A DNA stretch of 10,087 nucleotides from Syntrophomonadaceae bacterium (GTDB lineage: Bacteria > Bacillota > Syntrophomonadia > Syntrophomonadales > Syntrophothermaceae), in assembly GCA_029907055.1 (NCBI GenBank), contig JARYMO010000043.1:1-10087 (forward strand), given 5' to 3'. Below, piece after piece: positions 5,905-10,087 of this stretch; the first letter of the stretch is position 1; each line of letters starts with the position of its first letter. Made by a program: the position numbers and the translations under genes. Below the pieces are notes generated by a model. That model had not been told where the DNA came from. It saw nothing but the letters and a program-made list of their open reading frames with translations, and searched no databases.

Positions 5905-6894
5905 ATGGGCGCGAAGACACGTCAGCAACCAGGCATCCTGGTCATCGATGACGAGCCACTGAGCTTCAAGATCCTGGAGAACATCTTCCGCCACGAGGGC
6001 TGGGAAGCCATCTGGGCCCCGGACGGCCTGACCGGGGTCAACCTGGCGGTGCACCGCAAGCCGGCGGTCATCCTGCTGGACGTGGTGCTGCCGGAACGGG
6101 ATGGCTTCCAGATCTGCCGGGCCCTCAAGCACAACCCCTCGACGCGCGACATCCCAGTCATTTTCCTCACCTCGCGCGCCGACAAGACCGACAAGCTGCG
6201 GGCCTTCGAGGCCGGGGCGGTCGATTTCGTCACCAAGCCCTTCTTCGCCGAGGAGGTGCGGGCACGCGTCCAGACCCAGCTCAAGCTCAAGGCCTACGCC
6301 GACGAACTACGGGAGACCAACGAGAAACTGGCGCAGCTGGCGCAGCGCTTCGAGCAGCTGTCCCTGACCGACGAACTGATGCGCATCGCCAACCGGCGGG
6401 CGTTCGACATGGAGATGGAGCGCATGCACGCCAGCGCGGTGCGCCAGCACAGCCCCTACGCGCTGCTCATCGCCGACATCGATTTCTTCAAGCGCTACAA
6501 CGACCTGCTGGGACACCAGGCAGGCGACCAGGTGCTGCGCACCCTGGGACGGGTATTCCAGCAGACGGTGCGCTCGGCCGACCTGGTGGCCCGCTACGGG
6601 GGCGAGGAGATCGCCGTCATCCTCCCCCACACCGACTGCCAGGGCGCCCTGCTCACCGCCCGGCGCCTGCAGGAGGCACTGGCGGCGGAGAACATCCCCC
6701 ACCCGGGCAACCCCCTGCACGGGCGCATCACCATGAGCGTGGGCATCAGCTGCTTCGACCCCCACCACCCCGACCTCAACTACTTCGAGGTCATCCGCAA
6801 GGCGGACACCGCGCTCTACCAGGCCAAGGCCTCCGGCCGCGACACCATCCGGCTGTTCACCCCTGCCTCCCCCGACCCTGCCCCGGCGTGCTAG
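5905..6894 (+). CDS. Response regulator with GGDEF domain (PleD-like diguanylate cyclase, GGEEI variant)
   Basis: A 329-residue cytosolic signalling protein. The receiver domain (about 10-125) has the acidic pair Asp15/Asp16, phospho-acceptor Asp59 (ILLDVVLPERDGF), Thr89 (FLTSR) and Lys111-Pro112, all intact. A helical linker (about 126-152, ELRETNEKLAQLAQRFEQL) connects it to the GGDEF domain (about 153-320). There the metal-binding ADIDFFKRYND (190-200) and GHQAGDQVL (203-211) are kept, and an inhibitory-site RxxD (Arg223-Asp226) lies the usual five residues before the active loop. The active loop reads GGEEI (232-236) in place of GGDEF/GGEEF, and LTDELMRIANRR (154-165) departs from the usual LTDxLTGLxNRR. 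The family makes c-di-GMP from two GTP when phosphorylated; with Ile at the last position, activity is likely but unproven. No sensor kinase is visible. The Shine-Dalgarno (GGTGG, 4 bases before ATG) is weak. The stop codon overlaps that of the convergent dehydrogenase gene. Confidence 0.93.
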   Translation: MGAKTRQQPGILVIDDEPLSFKILENIFRHEGWEAIWAPDGLTGVNLAVHRKPAVILLDVVLPERDGFQICRALKHNPSTRDIPVIFLTSRADKTDKLRAFEAGAVDFVTKPFFAEEVRARVQTQLKLKAYADELRETNEKLAQLAQRFEQLSLTDELMRIANRRAFDMEMERMHASAVRQHSPYALLIADIDFFKRYNDLLGHQAGDQVLRTLGRVFQQTVRSADLVARYGGEEIAVILPHTDCQGALLTARRLQEALAAENIPHPGNPLHGRITMSVGISCFDPHHPDLNYFEVIRKADTALYQAKASGRDTIRLFTPASPDPAPAC

Positions 6895-8033
6895 CGCAGG
6901 ATAGCCCCGGAGATGACCACCCGCTGCACCTCGTTAGTGCCCTCGTAGATCTGGGTGATCTTGGCGTCGCGCATCATGCGCTCCACCGGGTGCTCGCGCG
7001 TGTACCCCGCTCCCCCCAGCACCTGCACGGCCTCGGTGGTCACCCACATGGCGGTGTCGCCCGCGAACACCTTGGCCATGGCGCTGGCCACCCCGTAGGG
7101 CTGCCCGGCATCCTCCAGCCAGGCGGCCTGGTAGGTGAGCAGGCGGGCGGCCTCGATGCGCGTGGCCATGTCCGCCAGCTTGAACTGGATGGCCTGGAAG
7201 GAGGCGATGGGCTTGTCAAACTGCTGGCGTTGCTTGGCGTAGTTGAGCGCGTACTCGTAGGCGCCCTGGGCGATGCCCACCGCCTGCGCGGCAATGCCGT
7301 TGCGGCCGCCGTCCAGCGTCTTCATGCCGATGGTGAAGCCTTCCCCCTCGCGGCCGAGGATGTTCTCGCGGGGGATGCGACAGTCCCGGAAGACCAGCTC
7401 GTAGGTGGGCGAGGAGCGGATACCCATCTTCTCGTCCTTGCGCCCGAAGCTGAAGCCGGGGGTGCCGTTCTCGACGATGAAGGCACTGATGCCCCGGTGC
7501 TTCAGCTCGCGGGGGCCAGTGCGGGCGATGACCACGTAGGTGTTGGCGTAGAAGGCATTGGTGGTGAACACCTTGGTGCCGTTCAGCACCCAGTGGTCAC
7601 CGTCGAGGACCGCGGTGCAGCGAGTGCCCCCGGCATCGCTGCCGGCGGTGGGTTCGGTGATGGCGAAGGCCCCCAGGTGGGTGCCCCGCGCCAGTGGGAC
7701 CAGGTACTTCATCTTCTGGGCCTCGCTGCCGAACTTCCAGATGGGCCAGCAACACAGGGACACGTGGGCCGACAGCGTCACTCCCATCGAGGCGCACACC
7801 CGGGAGATTTCCTCCACGGCGATGACGTACGTCAGGTAGTCCCCGCCCGCCCCGCCGTAGCGCTCCTCGAAGGGGATGCCGGTGATCCCGATGAGGGCCA
7901 TCTTGCGCCACAGGTCGAGGTCGAACTTTTCCAGCCGGTCGCGTTCCGCCGCGCTGGGCGCGATCTCGCTCTCGGCAAAGTCCCGTATCATCTTGCGGAA
8001 TATCCTCTGCTCTTCAGTGAGGGCGAATTCCAC
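6891..8033 (-). CDS. Acyl-CoA dehydrogenase, 380-residue short/medium-chain type
   Basis: A flavoenzyme that introduces the alpha,beta double bond into acyl-CoA, passing electrons to electron-transfer flavoprotein. The 380-residue length is exactly typical. The N-terminal helical domain starts at FALTEEQRIFRKMIRDFAE (3-21). The FAD-binding middle domain has AITEPTAGSDAGG (124-136) and WVLNGTKVFTTNA (148-160). The C-terminal helical domain has DGGRNGIAAQAVGIAQGA (241-258), YAKQRQQFDKPI (265-276), LGGAGYTREHPVERMMRDAKI (339-359) and IYEGTNEVQR (362-371), with catalytic base Glu364 in the place used by short- and medium-chain enzymes. The GTG start has a GGGGAGGAGG site 8 bases upstream. The frame is open to 8354, but those residues are low-complexity and cross strong hairpins. 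An in-frame GTG 15 codons earlier (8078) is a poorer alternative. Sequence resembles butyryl-CoA-type enzymes, but chain length cannot be set, and no etf genes are visible. Confidence 0.95.
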   Translation of the reverse strand: MEFALTEEQRIFRKMIRDFAESEIAPSAAERDRLEKFDLDLWRKMALIGITGIPFEERYGGAGGDYLTYVIAVEEISRVCASMGVTLSAHVSLCCWPIWKFGSEAQKMKYLVPLARGTHLGAFAITEPTAGSDAGGTRCTAVLDGDHWVLNGTKVFTTNAFYANTYVVIARTGPRELKHRGISAFIVENGTPGFSFGRKDEKMGIRSSPTYELVFRDCRIPRENILGREGEGFTIGMKTLDGGRNGIAAQAVGIAQGAYEYALNYAKQRQQFDKPIASFQAIQFKLADMATRIEAARLLTYQAAWLEDAGQPYGVASAMAKVFAGDTAMWVTTEAVQVLGGAGYTREHPVERMMRDAKITQIYEGTNEVQRVVISGAILR

Positions 8034-8041
8034 CAGCCAGG

Positions 8042-8051
8042 CCTCCTCCCC
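8042..8051 (-). promoter_or_regulatory. Ribosome binding site deciding the GTG start of the 380-residue dehydrogenase
   Basis: GGGGAGGAGG on the minus strand lies 8 bases before the GTG at 8033 and settles the start against longer in-frame choices. Confidence 0.75.
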
Positions 8052-8111
8052 ACGGTGCTCGCGCGCATACTTCGCCACGGTTGCGCCTGATCCCTCCCCG
8101 GGACTGATGTC

Positions 8112-8134
8112 CGCCCGCCTGCCTCCAGCGGGCG
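8112..8134. repeat. 7-base inverted repeat
   Basis: CGCCCGC (8112-8118) and GCGGGCG (8128-8134) pair perfectly around a 9-base loop. It lies about 80 bases upstream of the dehydrogenase start codon; an all-GC stem of this size can arise by chance here. Confidence 0.4.
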
Positions 8135-8220
8135 CTGCGGCGCGACCAGGACCGCGTCTCTTCCCGCCCTTGCGGCCCCGCGGTGCCACGCACCCCTCCG
8201 GGCATGGCCGGGCAGCAACG

Positions 8221-8254
8221 ACGAACAGCCGGGTCGGGCAACCCGGCTGTTCGT
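8221..8254. repeat. Perfect 14-base inverted repeat (hairpin with 6-base loop)
   Basis: ACGAACAGCCGGGT (8221-8234) and ACCCGGCTGTTCGT (8241-8254) are exact reverse complements around the loop CGGGCA. This is the longest perfect hairpin found in the window and far longer than expected by chance. No T-run follows on either strand. It could be a U-less terminator, an mRNA-stabilising hairpin, or a copy of a dispersed intergenic repeat. Confidence 0.85.
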
Positions 8255-8298
8255 GTCGCGCTGGTCCATGCCACGGGGCCGGCGGGGCTCCCACTCCC

Positions 8299-8329
8299 TC
8301 CCGCACCGCCAGCGGCGGCGGGTGCGGGA
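8299..8329. repeat. 9-base inverted repeat with GC-rich inner loop
   Basis: TCCCGCACC (8299-8307) pairs with GGTGCGGGA (8321-8329). The 13-base loop can itself fold (GCC...GGC). It lies between the terminator-like hairpin at 8356 and the 14-base hairpin at 8221. Confidence 0.6.
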
Positions 8330-8355
8330 ATGAGGAGGAGTGACTGGCGGCCACC

Positions 8356-8381
8356 GGGGGCCTGTCGCGGGACAGGCCCCC
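8356..8381 (-). terminator. Terminator-like hairpin after the long acyl-CoA dehydrogenase gene
   Basis: GGGGGCCTGTC (8356-8366) and GACAGGCCCCC (8371-8381) form a perfect 11-base stem with a 4-base loop, beginning 6 bases past the stop codon. Placement is ideal for a terminator, but the next minus-strand bases (GGTGGCC) contain no T-run, so termination would be U-independent or the hairpin may protect the mRNA 3' end. Confidence 0.65.
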
Positions 8382-8387
8382 TGACTG

Positions 8388-10087
8388 CTACATGAACTGC
8401 TCCTCGGCCATCAGGATGGCGCTGGCGTCGCCTGCCTTCATGGCCTTTTCGAACCCGAAGATCTCGGGCACCACGTTCATGACGTAGAACCTGACGCTGT
8501 TGATCTTACCCTTGTAGAAGTTGGCGTCGTAGTGGTCGGGACCCAGCTCGGCCAGCTTCCTGGCCGCCAGCAGCCCCTGCGACATCATCAGCTTGCCGCA
8601 GTACATGCGGGCCGCCGCGTGCATAGTGCGGGTGGCGAACAGCTGCTTCATCTGCTTGTTGCCCGCCTGCCAGGCCGCGTTCATGTCCACGATGGACTTG
8701 AAGGCGTTGAAGGCATCGTCCAGCATGGCAAACTCGGCGGCGAACTCCGGCGTCTTCTGGGTGGCGATGAAGTCGCTGATCTCGTTCATCCACTTCTTGA
8801 AGGGCTCGCTGTTCTTCATGGTGAACTTGCGGCCGGTGAAGTCCTGCGACTGGATAAAGTTGGTGCCTTCCCACAGCGAGTAGATCTTGCAGTCGCGGGC
8901 CAGGGAGGCCGGCGCGTACTCTTCCATGAACCCGTAGCCACCGTGGCACTGGATGGCCTCCGCGGTGAGGATCCAGGCCATGTCGGAGGAGTAGGCCTTG
9001 CACAGCGGGTTGTTGATCATGAACATGTCGTCGGCGTACTCCCGCTCCTCCGGGGTGGCGGCGTCGTGGGAGAGGTCGACGTACAGGTAGGTCTGGTAGA
9101 TGAGGGCGCGGATGGCCTCCATGCAGGCCTTCTGGTACAGCAGCATGCGGCGCACGTCCTCGTGCTCGATGATGCGCACGCTGGGGCCCTTGGGGTCCGT
9201 GGACTTCTTGCTCTGCACGCGGATCTTGGTGTAGTCCAGGGCCGCGTAGTAGGCGGCACCCAGTGCGCCCAGGGAGAAGAGACCGGTGTTCAGGCGCTCC
9301 TCGTTCATGTACTGGAACATCTGGGCCATCCCCTTGCCCTTGCCGTCCACCGGGTCCTTGTCTCCCACCATCCAGCCGTAGCAGTTGTCGTTCTCGCCGA
9401 AGGCCAGGGTGAGGGTAGAGGAGCCGTGCAGGCCCATCTTGTGCTCGATGCCCACCGAGGTGACGTCGTTCCAGGCGCCCATGGACCCGTCCTCGTTGAC
9501 CCAGAACTTGGGCACCAGGAACAGGGAGATGCCGGCGGTGCCTTCCAGCGCGCCCGGGCACTTGGCCAGCACCAGGTGGACAATGTTCTCCGCCATGTCG
9601 TGGTCACCGGAGGTGATGAAGCACTTCTGCCCCTTGATCTTCCACAGGCCGGGGGTGTCGGTGGGGAACGCCTTGGTGGCTACCGCGCCCACCTCGGAAC
9701 CGGCCTGGGGCTCGGTCAGGCACATGGTGCCGCCCCACTGGCCGGAGAACATCTTGGGCAGGAACATGTCCTTGTGCTTCTGGCTGCAGAACTTCTGGAT
9801 GACGGTGGTGGCTCCCTGGGTCAGGCACCAGAACATGACCAGCGCCGGGCTGGCGCCCACCTGCATCTCCAGGATGGGGGCATACCAGGCCAGGGGGATC
9901 TTGCCCTCCCCGCGGAAGCCGAACTGCGGGCCCAGTTCCGCCTCCATCACCGTGTTGTAGACAGTCTTGAAGACGTCCGGGCTCACTACCGCGTGTTCGT
10001 TGCCTCCCACGAACTTCATGCCGGGGTCGTCGGCATCCTTGTTGGCGGGGCAGATGACGTCGCGGCACACCTTGTAGTTGACGTCCA
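8388..10087 (-). CDS. Long acyl-CoA dehydrogenase (DmdC-like, with C-terminal extension), N-terminus beyond window edge
   Basis: A flavin-dependent acyl-CoA dehydrogenase of the large subgroup (about 600 residues) that includes DmdC (3-methylthiopropanoyl-CoA dehydrogenase) and enzymes with an acetyl-CoA-dehydrogenase-like C-terminal domain. About 565 residues are visible; the start lies past the right edge. Support: GTMCLTEPQAGSEVGAVATK (FAD/substrate-binding loop, with Glu where Asp is usual), WKIKGQKCFITSGDHD, GIEHKMGLHGSST, MNEERLNTGLFSLGALGAAYYAALDYTKIRVQ, QCHGGYGFMEEYAPASLARDCKIYSLWEGTNFIQSQDF, with the likely catalytic Glu encoded at 8868-8870. The last 150 or so residues form the extra helical domain typical of the subgroup. 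The true substrate cannot be read from sequence; straight-chain or unusual acyl-CoAs are possible. Codon choice is strongly biased to C/G-ending codons and the protein is richer in Lys, Asn, Phe and Met than its neighbours, which may mean high expression or transfer. It precedes the shorter dehydrogenase gene by 354 bases. Confidence 0.92.
   Translation of the reverse strand, partial: DVNYKVCRDVICPANKDADDPGMKFVGGNEHAVVSPDVFKTVYNTVMEAELGPQFGFRGEGKIPLAWYAPILEMQVGASPALVMFWCLTQGATTVIQKFCSQKHKDMFLPKMFSGQWGGTMCLTEPQAGSEVGAVATKAFPTDTPGLWKIKGQKCFITSGDHDMAENIVHLVLAKCPGALEGTAGISLFLVPKFWVNEDGSMGAWNDVTSVGIEHKMGLHGSSTLTLAFGENDNCYGWMVGDKDPVDGKGKGMAQMFQYMNEERLNTGLFSLGALGAAYYAALDYTKIRVQSKKSTDPKGPSVRIIEHEDVRRMLLYQKACMEAIRALIYQTYLYVDLSHDAATPEEREYADDMFMINNPLCKAYSSDMAWILTAEAIQCHGGYGFMEEYAPASLARDCKIYSLWEGTNFIQSQDFTGRKFTMKNSEPFKKWMNEISDFIATQKTPEFAAEFAMLDDAFNAFKSIVDMNAAWQAGNKQMKQLFATRTMHAAARMYCGKLMMSQGLLAARKLAELGPDHYDANFYKGKINSVRFYVMNVVPEIFGFEKAMKAGDASAILMAEEQFM

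Larger units (their letters stand above)
8034..8387. other. 354-bp gap between the two dehydrogenase genes, rich in inverted repeats
   Basis: No credible gene lies here. It contains four separate inverted repeats (8112-8134, 8221-8254, 8299-8329, 8356-8381; listed individually) and the ribosome site of the shorter dehydrogenase gene. I find no convincing -35/-10 pair on the minus strand, so whether the downstream gene has its own promoter or is read through from the upstream one is open. The minus-strand frame of the dehydrogenase is open through most of the gap, but this is a by-product of high GC content. Confidence 0.6.

Noticed and set aside
6888..8090. Plus-strand open frame of 400 codons
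   Set aside because: It is the mirror of the acyl-CoA dehydrogenase gene on the minus strand, with a biased His/Gly/Ala/Val composition and no domain.
8034..8354. N-terminal extension of the shorter dehydrogenase
   Set aside because: The frame is open, but the residues are low-complexity, cross three strong inverted repeats, and precede a clear ribosome site and the standard family N-terminus at 8033.
1..10087. CRISPR array, transposon, phage, toxin-antitoxin or other defence system
   Set aside because: No regular repeat-spacer pattern, transposase, integrase, nuclease-effector or small toxin gene pair was seen; all sizeable coding stretches are explained by housekeeping, signalling and metabolic genes.

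Overview
The window is high-GC bacterial chromosome of mostly ordinary character. The best guess for the host is a high-GC, Gram-positive-type Firmicute (a clostridial or Symbiobacterium/Limnochordia-like lineage). The grounds are: the divergent rpmB / asp23-like (yloU) / fakA (yloV) block known from Bacillus and Clostridia; a YhaM-type HD exoribonuclease; a secreted glucosaminidase carrying copper-amine-oxidase N-terminal (CuAO_N1) repeats; strong AGGAGG-type ribosome binding sites; and frequent GTG/TTG starts (five of nine visible starts). The genus cannot be named from the sequence alone.

Layout. Positions 1-1389 (minus strand) hold yloU followed by fakA, which runs off the left edge. rpmB (ribosomal protein L28) reads the other way from a clear extended -10 sigma-A type promoter and ends at a hairpin terminator near 1777. 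Positions 1821-4703 (minus strand) hold three co-oriented genes, in transcription order: a 101-residue unknown protein, a YhaM-like OB-fold/HD exoribonuclease, and a secreted CuAO_N1/glucosaminidase protein. A 288-bp divergent control region (4704-4991) then leads to two plus-strand genes, a DUF4213/DUF364-like protein and a response regulator with a GGDEF-type output domain (GGEEI variant). The last stretch, 6891-10087 (minus strand), has two acyl-CoA dehydrogenases: a standard 380-residue enzyme and a long DmdC-like one that runs off the right edge. They are separated by a 354-bp gap rich in inverted repeats.

How the genes fit together. The left block is translation plus fatty-acid kinase. 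The middle block mixes RNA turnover and cell-wall remodelling. The plus-strand pair may link a small-molecule or metal-handling protein to a c-di-GMP signalling protein. The right block is flavoenzyme acyl-CoA oxidation, which suggests the organism degrades fatty or other organic acids. No CRISPR array, transposon, phage gene, rRNA or tRNA was seen. I found no convincing undescribed system. The points most worth a second look are the operator-like CACC/GGTG cluster before the DUF364 gene, the degenerate GGDEF motif, the CTAG-overlapping convergent stop codons, and the multi-hairpin gap between the dehydrogenases.
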